A DNA stretch of 64,000 nt from Cohnella nanjingensis (GCF_014212125.1 NZ_JACJVP010000047.1:62001-126000), one strand, 5' to 3'. Counted from the first letter of the stretch, positions 17,781-27,938 are shown. The notes: generated by a model from the letters alone, not told the origin. Program-made: numbers and translations.

Positions 17781-18161
17781 ATGCGAAAATGGATCATGCC
17801 CGGCCTTCTGACAGTCTGCTGTCTGTTCGCCGTCATGCTGATGTTCTACTCCCTCCGGAAAGGCGAAACGCCTTCCGTTCCGCACGAACAGGCCCCCTCA
17901 GCCACGGCTTCCGGCGAAGCTGCGCCGGCGGTCGGTGCCGAAGCGGCAACGGCCGTCTACAAAAGCAACTGTCTGTCTTGCCACGGCGATCAGTTGCAGG
18001 GAGCGATGGGACCGGCCCTGACAAAGGTCGGTTCGACGCTGTCCGAAGATGACATTCGCAAGCAGATTACCAACGGAGGCGGCGGCATGCCCGCTTTCAA
18101 AGGGACACTGACGGACGAGCAGGTTAATGCGGTCGCCTCCTGGCTAGCCGCAAAAAAATAA
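17781..18161 (+). CDS. Membrane-anchored cytochrome c (c550/c551 type)
   Basis: 126 residues. N-terminal uncleaved helix (MPGLLTVCCLFAVMLMFYSL), a Pro/Ala/Glu-rich tether, then a mono-haem class I cytochrome c domain with CLSCHG as haem site and MPAF as the likely Met ligand. Length fits CccA-type small cytochromes that carry electrons outside the membrane to oxidases. ATG 17781 has AAGGAGGAAA upstream; the ATG at 17736 lacks a site. Base composition returns to high GC here. It could feed electrons in respiration; a link with the multicopper oxidase is only positional. Confidence 0.88.
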   Translation: MRKWIMPGLLTVCCLFAVMLMFYSLRKGETPSVPHEQAPSATASGEAAPAVGAEAATAVYKSNCLSCHGDQLQGAMGPALTKVGSTLSEDDIRKQITNGGGGMPAFKGTLTDEQVNAVASWLAAKK

Positions 18162-18288
18162 CCATGCCGGGAGGACCTGCCGCACACGCTCCTGCTGTTT
18201 CCGCCTCCGACCGGCGATCCGGCTTCAGCTTGCCAGCCAATTCACGCAGCAGCCGGATCAGCTTGTCCGCGCCTCCGCAAGGCTGCAG

Positions 18289-21200
18289 CTATTGTAGCCG
18301 ATGCACTTGCACATAATTGTCGATCGTATCCTGGATGCGGATACCCGCTTCCGCAATCTTCTCGATCCCATTGCTGTACTTTACTTTGAAAGTGAATGTA
18401 TACGGGCCTTCCGGCAGTCCAGACAACGGTTGGCCATAGTCCCGGCTAAGGATGGTCCCTTTCCAGAACACCGGTCTCGCCGCTTCCTGCGCCTTCAGAT
18501 CGGCGCGAAGCCCCTTCTCCGCCTCCACCGTCACCGCGAGCGGCTTGGTCAACGACGCGCCCGTATCCGTCACCGAAGCTTCCAGCATGAACGCTTCTCC
18601 CGCCCAGAACCAATTGGCCGGTCTCGGCGCGTCCGGGTAGGCGGCGTTGTAGCGCAGCCGATTGGCTTCCCACGCTTCCGTGTGACGAACTGCGCCCGTG
18701 ATGCCTAGCGGCCATACGCGGACCGCCTTGCTTGACGTTACGGCCGGCGCGATCCTGTCGCTTACCGTCATCGTCACGGCCCACTCTCCAACCTCCATCA
18801 TCCGGAGCGTCGGCCCCATGGTCGGATAGGGATGGCGCAACGTGTAGGAATAGCTCTTCTTGGTTCCCGACGGAGACGTCAGCTCGTAGGAGACATCCAG
18901 CTCGTCCCGGTCCGGATCGTCGACATCGGTCAGGAACGTAACCGTATCCCCTTCGTACACCAGCGTCGGCGTCCATGCGAAGTCCCCGGTAGGCGGCCTG
19001 TTTGTAACGAAGTAGATATACTCGTACTTGCCCATGTTGCCCGCGCGATCCCAGTCTACCACCATCAAGCGATACGTTTGGCCAGGCAGCAAACCGTTGA
19101 CCTGATAGGATTGCGAGGCGTTCGGGAGCGTCACGTAGTTCTCTGTCGTCCCGTTGCCGTCTAAGTCGATGTTGGTCATCGATCCGTCTGCATTGACCTT
19201 TTGCATGCAGAAGCGCCTGTAATCATGCCCCGAAGACGGCGCCGCATCCTTGAAGGCGTCGAAAGTCACCTTCACCGACGTAGGTTTGATCTCTAACACT
19301 TCGTTCGTGTCCTCCGGCTGGACGGTATCGACGAAGTAGAATCCGTTGGTCGAGTAGGGACCCCATTGATAGCCGTCATGTGCTCGCGCCCGCCAGAGCT
19401 GCAGTCCCTCCGGAAGAGGCGTAGGGGGCTTGTACGACATCGCCGATGTCGAGGTCTCCGTGTCCACGCCCTTCAGACCAAGATCGGCCAGGAACGTCTC
19501 ATAGTCTACGTACTTGATCGGATCGCGTTCCGGGTCCGTCACCGATACCTGGAACACGGGCTGATTGTAGTTGATGAATATCGGGTGATCCGCATCCGGA
19601 CCATTATAGTTCAGCAGCGTCGTGGTCGGCGGTTTGTTGATGATAAAGTAGACCACGTTACTCGGATCCGACCAAGCGCCTTTCGAGAAGACGCGGCCTT
19701 GCACCTTGATGATCCTGCCAGTGTCGAATGTACCCTGCGCAGCCTCAAACGACTTGTCGGCGCTAACCTGCTGGAGGTAGAACGCTGTCTCCCCATTATC
19801 TACGTAGGTGAAGTTCAGGTTGTACATCTCCTGCGGATCGTTCTGCGCATCGTAGTAATTCCAGTATGTCGTCGGATCCTTCAGATACACGCTAGGATTT
19901 GCTGCCGTCCCGCTTGGCACGGTGATGACCATCGAAGGCTTGGTCTGATTGACCGGGCCTAAAGCGTCCTTGACGATACGCTGCTCCGCCCAGTAGGACC
20001 AGGCTCCGTGAATGTCCTGTACTTGCTCCTGAATGATGAGCTCGACGCCAGGGCGATTGTAGAAGTTGCGCTGCCCCTTTGTCCAAGTTTCTTCATCGGC
20101 CCAACGCGTCCGGAACAACCGGTCCTGGAATCGTCCCGGCACGTCCAGGTCGTACGACTGATCGCCCGACAGATAATCCAGCGCTTCGCCGTCCGGATAG
20201 ACGACGCCGGTGAAGAGTACGTTCGGAACGGCGACAGGCCTACGGTGGACATAAAGCGACTTGGTGATCGGCTCCGAGAAGAGACGGTATCCCTCCATGC
20301 CGGGATCATCCTGCGCACGGTACGTGATGTCATACTTGCCCGGTTTGTCCAGCACATTAATGGTGTCGTTAAAAGTTCTGCCGTTGTAGACACTGATGCC
20401 TTCCGGATTCGCGAAGTAATTCGGATTATGCACGTATGTCCACTCTTCAGCGCGCTTCGGATCGCTCTCGATGTCGCTGAACAGCTTCTCGTACATGATT
20501 GGGTCTCCGACCAGCGCGGTCTCGTACGTTGGCTGCGGGACCGTCGTTCCGTAGTTGGTCCGCTTGACGTTGCTGAATACGGCCTGCTGCTGCGAGAGCG
20601 ACATGATACCCGCGGAACCTCTGGTAAAGGTGCTGTCGTTCGCCTCGAGCCACTTCACACCGTTTACGAAGACCCGAATCGTTCCGGCGGCAGACTCCAG
20701 TTTGACCGCGTAAGCGGCGAATGGCGCGCGGTTGAGCGGCGTGCTTTGCAGCAGCGTCTTTGCCCCGCCAACGACCCGGAACAGCGAGAGCATGTCCCTG
20801 GACCACTCGACGGCATACATGTTTTTCTCGTCTTGGATCTGGATCGCAGCGCCTACCGGCCGATCGTTGACCGGATCGTTGACCGCGACGTTGAATTCCA
20901 GGGTCTGGTTGATCATCTTGCTCGCCGGATCGTAGAACAGTCCGCCCCAGTTTTCGGTGAAAATCTCGATCGAGTCGGCGTCTACCTCCCTTATAGCTCC
21001 TGCTCCACCGGAATTCGGGACCATCGGAAGGACGTACGACTTGTTTTCGAAGTTCTGGTCTAAATAAGGGAAAATGTACAATGACCCATCCGGCAGAATC
21101 GGCGTGGAGTCTAACTTCACCGCTTCGTTGTTGGGGCACCGTAAAAAGGTCCAGTTCGGCTTGTACGTTGTAAGGGCGCTATCCAGCTTAACATTGACAT

Positions 21201-24200
21201 TCAATTTGCACGGCAAATTGTAATTGTAGCGATCCTCTCTCTCGGCGGATGCTTGCACGCTAAACTTCTGCCCGGACGGGAGTTTCATGACCGGGCTATT
21301 GTTGTACGGACTTCCGGCCGTGATCAAATCAAAGGTGTCCGGCGTAATAATCGGGTATGCAGGGTACACGGCGCCGAATCCGTCACCGAAAGTGCCTTCT
21401 CCGCCATAGGCCAGGGCCAGATCAAGACTATTCAAGTTCGAAGATACGGCAGCTGCTACCTGAAACGTTCTTCCCTGTATTCCACCCGTTGTATTGATCG
21501 GAGCCATCGTCCGTGCAGCCAGCATCGAGCCGCTGTCATTTACGGATAAGGAGAAATACATGGCTCCTTCAAAGAACTCTCCAAGACTACTATTGGCATG
21601 AATCTTATTGATGACGTTGAAATATGAGCTGAACAACGATCCTCCCGTGATCAGGTAGGTATCTCCATTGTTCGCAACGATAATCTTGGAGCCGCCATTC
21701 ACTTTGTAGTACCCGATATTACGCCAATCCCTAGCTTCCGCTCTTTGTCGAGCTCGGGAATCCGTGATATTCCAGATGATCGTATTGTAGCGGATCGAGT
21801 ATTTGACCGCCTGCTCGCCAACGGCAATGATGAAGTATTCACGATCCTTGGAAAGATAGAATCCGAAACCCTGTCCATCTCTGTCGAATTCACCGCCCCA
21901 TAAAGGCGTCGGCCTGTAAATCCAACCCGCGTTCAACGGGTACTCCTTGACGAACGCACCCGTGGCATCAAATACTTTGATGGCGGTGCTAGAGATGAAG
22001 TAGAGGTTCTCGTCTTCCGCAAGCGTCATGAACGCCCCATCGGTTTGCCAGGATTTCGTGAAGGTCTTTATGATATTCCCGGTTTGAGCGTCGCGGAGGG
22101 CAAACCTATACTCCCCCGTATAACTATATCCCTGGCCGTTCACCCAATTGTTCTGATATGCGTTATTAAACGTGATTATCCGATGACCGGACAGCACCCG
22201 TTGTAATGGAACGCCCTCCGTAGGGGACCAGACTTCCAGAGACTTCAGATCCGATGCCAAGTTGTACTTCGATCTAGCATTGGGACCAAGCCCGGCGTCC
22301 GGATACCCGACTGCAAAGCTGCCCCGAACAGCTGTTTTCGTGGAAATCGCGGTGCTGTCCGTCTTCCAGGCAACCTTGTCGCTGCTGCCTCCCAGATAGG
22401 GGGACTTTAAAATCCACGAACGTTTGATCGAATCCGGCGTGTAGTTGGTGACGGGAGGACCGCTGTCCGGATCTTGGCTCGGCTGCTGCGTAATCCCGTA
22501 TGCGTTGAAGTTAACGATCGGCGCTTGATTCAGCACATTCGTAACAGCCGTTGGAGATACGGCGGTGAGGCCCGTATCTGCGGTAACCGTCGCCCTGTAC
22601 TGCCGTTTGCCTACGGTCGTGTACTTGGTCTTGTAGGTGAGCTTGAAGTCGCCATCGTAGAGGGTCGTCCAGGGCTCATCTTCAAAACTGCCATCGTTGT
22701 TATGATCGTACCGCTCCTCGAGCACCAGATGTTCGATAATATCGTTGTCCGGGCTCTCGGCCTGAATGTAAAGCGTGTTCTCTACGTTCCGGTACGTCTC
22801 CGGTGGCGCGATCAGATTCACGACAGGAGGGGAGGGGGCGACGATTTCCAGGACGAGCTTATCCCAGGCGCTGCCCTTGCCGGTTGTCGTGTACACTTTC
22901 CCTTCCAGATCATAAAGTCCAGGCTCCGATGGCGCTTTGTCCGGGAAGGCATAGGTGTACGTCGAGAAATCGGATTTCTTCATCCGAACCTCGTCCTTCG
23001 ATCGATCCAGCGAAGTTGTATAGCACTCGTTGCCTGTCAGGTAAGAGTTATTCAGATGATGCTTGTAAGGGAACGGCTTCCCTGCAATCCATCTGGTGAT
23101 GCCCGTCACCTTGGCATGCGGATCCGGATCGTCTGTACAGATCTCGGGCGGATCCGGATGATCCGGAGGCTTCGGCTCCTCTTGGACCTTGACGGTGAGC
23201 TGCGTCCATTCGGATTCCTTGCCGGCGCTGTTCGTGACTTTCAGCTCGACGAGGTATGTACCCTTGTCCGAGAAATCGGTTGGTTTACCCGTCTTAACGG
23301 TTCCCCCGGGAGGCGTGTACTTCCAATCTCTCTTGGTGATCGGCTTGCCGTCCGGTGAATACGATTTTTCGTCTCCGAGCTTGGCATCCGTTTTCGGCTT
23401 GATATAGATCGTAGGAGCGTCTCGATTGTCGCCCTCTAGATGGCTGATGATCGCGATCGGGGCGACTGGATCGCCTTTCGCGTTCACCATGATCTGGAAC
23501 GGAAACGTGTTGTTCTCCTCGTTCGACTCGACTACCATGCCTGTTATGTCGACCTTGGCCGTCAGCTTCTGCATTCCTTTGGTGGGGAATGATGTATTGA
23601 AGGTGACATTTGTTGTAGCGCTAGGCGCAAGGTTTGCTACGCGTTTGTTTGGAACCGTCACGCCGAAGAGACCGACATCGAACGCCCCGCTGTTCGCGTC
23701 TCCAATATTTTTGGCCGTCACGGTGATGGTGACGGGGTCGTTGACGTAAACAGCGTCTGGGTAGAGGACTTTGGTGATCGTAAGATCGATAGACGGAGTT
23801 GGAACTGATTCGATTGGAATAAGTGGCTTAACCGTGAATGTCTGGTACCACCATTTCCCATCCCCGCCGATACTCCACATTTGGACGGATCCAGGTGAAA
23901 AGTCTCTAGGTGGGGAGAGGATGACGGCATAATCGAGAAGGTCTGAAACTGACCAACGTTTTCCGGTCAAACTATTATAGTTATCTAGCCAATTCTTCCA
24001 AGTATAGGGGTCTATCATACTGCTCTGAATGCCTGAAACATAGGACTGATTATCCCTATAGCCGTCTTTATGAACTCCACGTCGAATACCTTCGGGATCA
24101 AGCCAAGGGTTCTTTTTCCAGTTCTTCGCAATGCTCCTCGTGGCATCGATATCATTTGGGAATTTCCAGTTTGTAAATGGAGTGCCGTTTATATCCTGGC

Positions 24201-24492
24201 CAAGGTAACGCCATTGGTTGTTTGAGTTACTTTGACCGTTACCTGGCACGGAGGCAGGACCTCCATAAACGACTACAGCTTCTCCATAGCCTGCTTCATT
24301 TAATAGATAATCTAGATTAAGGGGAAGTCTGTTCGCGTTAGTTGTAGGAATATGGTATTTGTCAATAATCGCTTGCGCACGTCTCTGTTGATCATCATTA
24401 CTGGCAGCCGATGTCGGAGAAATGGGAAGGGAGCCAACCAAGAAAGCAGCAACAAGCAATAATGCAAAGAGCTGTTGGAGTCGTTGCTTCAA
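18289..24492 (-). CDS. Giant secreted multi-domain surface protein (about 2067 aa)
   Basis: Signal peptide KQRLQQLFALLLVAAFLVGS followed by SAAS. The TTG at 24492 is preferred because GGGGAG lies 8 bases upstream; a GTG at 24501 would overlap the upstream stop. Domains visible in order: a novel N-terminal region (to about 235); a CARDB-like adhesion fold (about 245-345, NDPVTITVTAKNIGD); Ig/PKD-like repeats with Pro-rich spacers (about 345-660); a beta-propeller-like region (about 690-1050); a LamG/DUF1080-like sandwich (about 1170-1300, YAVKLESAAGTIRVFVNG); more Ig/PKD domains; an Fn3-like domain (YQVNGLLPGQTYRLMVVDWD); a last PKD. No SLH, sortase or membrane anchor is seen, so it is secreted or held by the SLH protein encoded just upstream. 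Ligand unknown. Confidence 0.8.
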   Translation of the reverse strand: MKQRLQQLFALLLVAAFLVGSLPISPTSAASNDDQQRRAQAIIDKYHIPTTNANRLPLNLDYLLNEAGYGEAVVVYGGPASVPGNGQSNSNNQWRYLGQDINGTPFTNWKFPNDIDATRSIAKNWKKNPWLDPEGIRRGVHKDGYRDNQSYVSGIQSSMIDPYTWKNWLDNYNSLTGKRWSVSDLLDYAVILSPPRDFSPGSVQMWSIGGDGKWWYQTFTVKPLIPIESVPTPSIDLTITKVLYPDAVYVNDPVTITVTAKNIGDANSGAFDVGLFGVTVPNKRVANLAPSATTNVTFNTSFPTKGMQKLTAKVDITGMVVESNEENNTFPFQIMVNAKGDPVAPIAIISHLEGDNRDAPTIYIKPKTDAKLGDEKSYSPDGKPITKRDWKYTPPGGTVKTGKPTDFSDKGTYLVELKVTNSAGKESEWTQLTVKVQEEPKPPDHPDPPEICTDDPDPHAKVTGITRWIAGKPFPYKHHLNNSYLTGNECYTTSLDRSKDEVRMKKSDFSTYTYAFPDKAPSEPGLYDLEGKVYTTTGKGSAWDKLVLEIVAPSPPVVNLIAPPETYRNVENTLYIQAESPDNDIIEHLVLEERYDHNNDGSFEDEPWTTLYDGDFKLTYKTKYTTVGKRQYRATVTADTGLTAVSPTAVTNVLNQAPIVNFNAYGITQQPSQDPDSGPPVTNYTPDSIKRSWILKSPYLGGSSDKVAWKTDSTAISTKTAVRGSFAVGYPDAGLGPNARSKYNLASDLKSLEVWSPTEGVPLQRVLSGHRIITFNNAYQNNWVNGQGYSYTGEYRFALRDAQTGNIIKTFTKSWQTDGAFMTLAEDENLYFISSTAIKVFDATGAFVKEYPLNAGWIYRPTPLWGGEFDRDGQGFGFYLSKDREYFIIAVGEQAVKYSIRYNTIIWNITDSRARQRAEARDWRNIGYYKVNGGSKIIVANNGDTYLITGGSLFSSYFNVINKIHANSSLGEFFEGAMYFSLSVNDSGSMLAARTMAPINTTGGIQGRTFQVAAAVSSNLNSLDLALAYGGEGTFGDGFGAVYPAYPIITPDTFDLITAGSPYNNSPVMKLPSGQKFSVQASAEREDRYNYNLPCKLNVNVKLDSALTTYKPNWTFLRCPNNEAVKLDSTPILPDGSLYIFPYLDQNFENKSYVLPMVPNSGGAGAIREVDADSIEIFTENWGGLFYDPASKMINQTLEFNVAVNDPVNDRPVGAAIQIQDEKNMYAVEWSRDMLSLFRVVGGAKTLLQSTPLNRAPFAAYAVKLESAAGTIRVFVNGVKWLEANDSTFTRGSAGIMSLSQQQAVFSNVKRTNYGTTVPQPTYETALVGDPIMYEKLFSDIESDPKRAEEWTYVHNPNYFANPEGISVYNGRTFNDTINVLDKPGKYDITYRAQDDPGMEGYRLFSEPITKSLYVHRRPVAVPNVLFTGVVYPDGEALDYLSGDQSYDLDVPGRFQDRLFRTRWADEETWTKGQRNFYNRPGVELIIQEQVQDIHGAWSYWAEQRIVKDALGPVNQTKPSMVITVPSGTAANPSVYLKDPTTYWNYYDAQNDPQEMYNLNFTYVDNGETAFYLQQVSADKSFEAAQGTFDTGRIIKVQGRVFSKGAWSDPSNVVYFIINKPPTTTLLNYNGPDADHPIFINYNQPVFQVSVTDPERDPIKYVDYETFLADLGLKGVDTETSTSAMSYKPPTPLPEGLQLWRARAHDGYQWGPYSTNGFYFVDTVQPEDTNEVLEIKPTSVKVTFDAFKDAAPSSGHDYRRFCMQKVNADGSMTNIDLDGNGTTENYVTLPNASQSYQVNGLLPGQTYRLMVVDWDRAGNMGKYEYIYFVTNRPPTGDFAWTPTLVYEGDTVTFLTDVDDPDRDELDVSYELTSPSGTKKSYSYTLRHPYPTMGPTLRMMEVGEWAVTMTVSDRIAPAVTSSKAVRVWPLGITGAVRHTEAWEANRLRYNAAYPDAPRPANWFWAGEAFMLEASVTDTGASLTKPLAVTVEAEKGLRADLKAQEAARPVFWKGTILSRDYGQPLSGLPEGPYTFTFKVKYSNGIEKIAEAGIRIQDTIDNYVQVHRLQ

Positions 24493-24497
24493 AAAGG

Positions 24498-25490
24498 TCA
24501 CTCCCCGTAAATTTGAATAGCAAGACCTTTATCCGTATTGGGTTTGTAGACAATAAACTTATGTCCGTCGTACTTTGTTTGGATAATGCTGCTTTCGTTT
24601 CCTGGTACGAAGGTCATATTGCTGATACGAACAGAGTCCTTGTATGCTTTCTCATACGATTTCGGGAAATAAACTTGTAAAACATCCCGAAGTAGGGATA
24701 ACTCTTCTTTGTCGGTTGCATAGAGGTCAATAGTTAACACCTTAGCTTCACTGGTATACTCGATTCTAAATGTAATATCGTCATTGGTATCATCGCTACC
24801 TTTATGAACGACGACAGCTCCTTTAAATCCTTCTCTTACTGTACCGTACTTGTTTTTGGCGGTATTAATCATATCCATTATGGTTTTCGTAGTATTTGGG
24901 AACCCCACAACCTTATTAGGCGACTCCGGATCAAGCACACGCGCAATCATAACCACCGCCTCCGCACGGGTAGCGCTCTTGGTTTCGCCCATCGTGCCGT
25001 CCGAATAACCACTCAAGATACCCAGAGATTTCGCTACAGCTACGTACCCCTTGCTTTGCCCCTCGTCGTTTTTCCCCAGGGCTCTGACCGTCATCTCCGC
25101 GATCTCGCCGCGCGTGATCTTCTGGTTCGGCTTGAACTCGTCATTCGGGTAAGCACTCGCGACAATGACCCCTTGGTTCAGCCCGGTTGCGATATACGGC
25201 CGGAACCAGCCGGTGTCGTCGGTGAAGGAAGTATCCTCGTCGGTCACGTTGAATTTCATGGCTTTCATTAACGCCTTCAAAAACTCGGCGCGTGTAATGG
25301 TGGCGTCAGGCTTGAACGTATTGTTCGAATAACCGCCAATCCAGCCAGCTGCAACAGCCTGATCAATATTGGATTGGGCCCAGTAGCCCTTGGGCACATC
25401 TGTGAACTTCCCCGTCGCTGCGAATACAGACGAAGCAAAAATGATAGAGGCAAGACCTACAGATACGGCTACTTTAATGATCGTTTTCAT
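24498..25490 (-). CDS. S-layer-homology (SLH) domain protein
   Basis: 330 residues. Signal peptide (MKTIIKVAVSVGLASIIFAS, cleavage after VFAA) and three SLH domains in residues about 26-195: FTDVPKGYWAQSNIDQAVAA, then FTDDTGWFRPYIATGLNQG, then a third without FxD (YVAVAKSLGILSGYSDGT). SLH triplets bind pyruvylated cell-wall polymer. The C-terminal 130 residues are an unassigned alpha/beta domain. ATG 25490 has AAAGGAG upstream. It ends 5 bases before the giant gene start, so the two are one operon and this protein may tether its partner to the wall. Confidence 0.88.
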   Translation of the reverse strand: MKTIIKVAVSVGLASIIFASSVFAATGKFTDVPKGYWAQSNIDQAVAAGWIGGYSNNTFKPDATITRAEFLKALMKAMKFNVTDEDTSFTDDTGWFRPYIATGLNQGVIVASAYPNDEFKPNQKITRGEIAEMTVRALGKNDEGQSKGYVAVAKSLGILSGYSDGTMGETKSATRAEAVVMIARVLDPESPNKVVGFPNTTKTIMDMINTAKNKYGTVREGFKGAVVVHKGSDDTNDDITFRIEYTSEAKVLTIDLYATDKEELSLLRDVLQVYFPKSYEKAYKDSVRISNMTFVPGNESSIIQTKYDGHKFIVYKPNTDKGLAIQIYGE

Positions 25491-25645
25491 TGGTATCGTC
25501 TCCTTTAGGTTCGTTGGAAATTAGGGCCATTTCATGCAACTAACCGGATTAAATTTCTATCATCTCTTCTCCCTTGTCTCAGTCAGATTTAACTTACCTA
25601 ATGACCAGGTCCCCTCCCCACATGGCAGTCCGCAAACGCAAAAAA

Positions 25646-25686
25646 GGAAGCACGAAGACGTCTATCGTTCGTCTGCGGGTGCTTCC
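25646..25686 (-). terminator. Intrinsic terminator of the tyrosinase-like gene; rest of 25491-25802 shows no gene
   Basis: GGAAGCAC (25646-25653) pairs with GTGCTTCC (25679-25686), with an inner AGACG/CGTCT stem. On the minus strand the hairpin is followed by TTTTTTGCG, so it ends leftward transcripts. The region between it and 25490 carries the SLH gene promoter presumably, but no clear -35/-10 pair was picked out. Confidence 0.7.
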
Positions 25687-25802
25687 TCGCAATGGTGCAT
25701 ATCCTGTTTTTGGATATTATACTTCCAACCTTCTTTTTTCGTCAACCTTCGATTTTGTTCGCCCTCACGGGAGGCTTATCGCCCTACTGCTCGCGCCCTA
25801 CT

Positions 25803-26585
25803 CTACTCCTTCAAGCTTACTCGCACCTGTCCCCAAACGAGCTTGCCGTCCCGTACGCGGCCCTCCCACCAGCTGCCGTCCGCCGGCTGCTGGAACAGCA
25901 CTTCGAGTCGTCCGTCGCCATCGGCGTCCCAGACGCGGAAAGGCCGGCCATCGTCCAGCGCGCCGAATGCGCAGCTGTCGCCAGCCGTGTGCCACACCAG
26001 TTCGGTCCCTTCCACGCGCCCGAACTGCCAAGCGCCGTCAGCCGGCACATATCGCAGCATCTCGTCGTCTTCCCGCTCGAAGCGCCCATTCCAGAAGGAC
26101 AGCCCTTCGGCGAACCGGCCTTGACCTTCCCAATTCTGATACCAACGGTCGATCATGCCGTGAATGTTGTAGAACAGCGTGCTGCGCGGCGCGACGTCAA
26201 AGTCGAACATATCGGAGTCGCCGTACAGCTCGCCCGCACCCTGATGGATGCATCCGTGCAAGCCCGAGCCTTCGATGAGCCGACCGAGCTCCTCTACCGA
26301 CCGGATCGTCTGCGGCTGGTACAGGATGCGCGCTTCGACTTGCTGATTGTAGCAACGCGACTGCCGGATCGGCTCCGGCACCGCATTCCAAGGCGCAACG
26401 AGCGCAGGGTCGTAGCCTTGCTGGTTGTACCAGGCTATCGCCTTGCGAATATAGTTGCGATGGAACTGCAAGAAAGCCTGACCGTATCCCGGCGGCAATT
26501 TCGAAGGATCGTTTACGTGATTGGCATGATGCCAGTTCATATGCTCATCCAGCAGCGCCTGCGGAAAATTCGGTATCGTCGGCAC
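25803..26585 (-). CDS. Tyrosinase-like binuclear copper protein with an FG-GAP-like C-terminal domain
   Basis: 260 residues from the GTG at 26585, chosen because AGGGGA lies 9 bases upstream. Copper A candidates are HMNWHHANH and FLQFHRNYI (the tyrosinase FxxWHRxYL pattern). Copper B candidates are LHGCIH and FYNIHGMIDRWYQNWE, which mirrors FWLHHxxIDRLWxxW of tyrosinases, with the second His of HH replaced by Gly. The last about 85 residues form two repeats around DGAWQFG and DGSWWEG with WDADGDGRLEVLF, a Ca-binding FG-GAP/VCBS-like loop. Family enzymes oxidise phenols; whether this divergent form is active is uncertain. No signal peptide is visible. Hairpin GCCCGCC/GGCGGGC (26611-26630) lies just upstream. 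Confidence 0.7.
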   Translation of the reverse strand: MPTIPNFPQALLDEHMNWHHANHVNDPSKLPPGYGQAFLQFHRNYIRKAIAWYNQQGYDPALVAPWNAVPEPIRQSRCYNQQVEARILYQPQTIRSVEELGRLIEGSGLHGCIHQGAGELYGDSDMFDFDVAPRSTLFYNIHGMIDRWYQNWEGQGRFAEGLSFWNGRFEREDDEMLRYVPADGAWQFGRVEGTELVWHTAGDSCAFGALDDGRPFRVWDADGDGRLEVLFQQPADGSWWEGRVRDGKLVWGQVRVSLKE

Positions 26586-26701
26586 GGCCACCGCTCCCCT
26601 CATCCCGGATGCCCGCCTCAATGGGCGGGCGGCCCTTGTTGCTGCCAGTATATGGGGAAGATGGGCATCGGGTGCCTATAGCCTTTTCCGAAGGATCAGG
26701 G

Positions 26702-27784
26702 TCACTCGATGATCTCGATGCGGCGGAGGCGCCAGATACGGTACAGATGCGTCACGACGACCTTGAGCAGCGCGTAGGTCGGCACGGCGACGAACATGCC
26801 GAGCAGGCCGAACAAGCTGCCTACGCAGAGGAGCACGATGATGATCGTGAGCGGATGGATATCGAGCTTCTTGCCCATGATCTGCGGCGACAGCAGCCGG
26901 TCCTCGATCTGCTGGGCGATGAGGATGACGATGATCGTCTCGACGACCTTCCAGGGAGAGTCAATGAAGGCCACGATAACGCTCGGCACCGCCCCGATCA
27001 GGACGCCGACGTATGGAATGACGTTGAGGAACGTGAACACGATCGCGAGCAACAGCGCGTACGGCAGCCCGATGATGAGATAGCCGATGAGCATCAGGAT
27101 GCCGAGGCCGAGACTGACGAGGATCTTCCCCTGGATATAGGCGCTGAGGGCGTTGTCCATCTCCAGCATAATTTGTCTCGCTTCTTCGTCATGCTTGTCG
27201 GGCACGAGCCGTATGATGAATTCAGGTACCTTGTTCCCCGTTTTCAGCATGTAGTAGGCGATAAAAGGAACCGTCGACAGCAGCAGCACGATATTCGAGA
27301 CGAACCCGATGATGCTGTTGAACGCGTTGCCGGTGTTGGAGATGACGCCGTTCACCAAATCGGGAATCTTGGCGGTGAGGTCGATCTGATGATCCTTCAA
27401 GTATTTGGCGGCCCATTCGTTCTGCTGGAGCTTCGCGACTTGCTGTTCGGCGAGCTTCACGAGCTCGGGCAGATTGGCCATAAGGCTGTCGATCTGGCTC
27501 TTGAAGATCGGACCGATCAGCATGATGATGAACACGATCAACGCGGCCAACGCCAAATAGACGATGCCGATGGCGAGCGGACGGTTCAGCCGCTGCTTCT
27601 CCAGCAGATTCACGACCGGACGGAGCAGATAGTACATGATGACCGAGAGCAGCATCGGCAGCAGCAGCGTCTCGATGACCGTTAGGAACGGACGGAAGAT
27701 AAAATTGACTTTGGAGGCGAGGAAGATGATCAGGAGTACGACGATGATGCCGTATCCGATACGGAAATACTTGCCCTGCGGCAT
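26702..27784 (-). CDS. AI-2E family (PerM/YtvI-like) permease
   Basis: 360 residues with about eight membrane helices. The AI-2E family signature region is clear: QGKILVSLGLGILMLIGYLI, then LNVIPYVGVLIGAVPSVIVA and IAQQIEDRLLSPQIMGKKLD near the C-terminus. Members export small molecules or act as Na+/H+ antiporters; few are true AI-2 exporters. The ATG at 27784 with GGGTGA upstream is preferred over the in-frame GTG at 27793. It stands alone, with the tyrosinase-like gene 116 bases downstream. Confidence 0.88.
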   Translation of the reverse strand: MPQGKYFRIGYGIIVVLLIIFLASKVNFIFRPFLTVIETLLLPMLLSVIMYYLLRPVVNLLEKQRLNRPLAIGIVYLALAALIVFIIMLIGPIFKSQIDSLMANLPELVKLAEQQVAKLQQNEWAAKYLKDHQIDLTAKIPDLVNGVISNTGNAFNSIIGFVSNIVLLLSTVPFIAYYMLKTGNKVPEFIIRLVPDKHDEEARQIMLEMDNALSAYIQGKILVSLGLGILMLIGYLIIGLPYALLLAIVFTFLNVIPYVGVLIGAVPSVIVAFIDSPWKVVETIIVILIAQQIEDRLLSPQIMGKKLDIHPLTIIIVLLCVGSLFGLLGMFVAVPTYALLKVVVTHLYRIWRLRRIEIIE

Positions 27785-27938
27785 GACGTTCACCCGGCTT
27801 TCAAATTGGTTACCTCTTTAGATATAACCTTCGCCGGATACTTGGAAACTCCTGTCGACCAAAATAGACCCGAAACATTTCAGGCGTACAATCGTATGTA
27901 TAGATGCGTTCAATGCCATGGACTGGGGGTACGCGCGG

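Noticed and set aside
26609..27685. 358-residue plus-strand frame opposite the AI-2E permease
   Set aside because: Asp/His/Gln-rich composition typical of antisense to membrane protein genes; no ribosome site.
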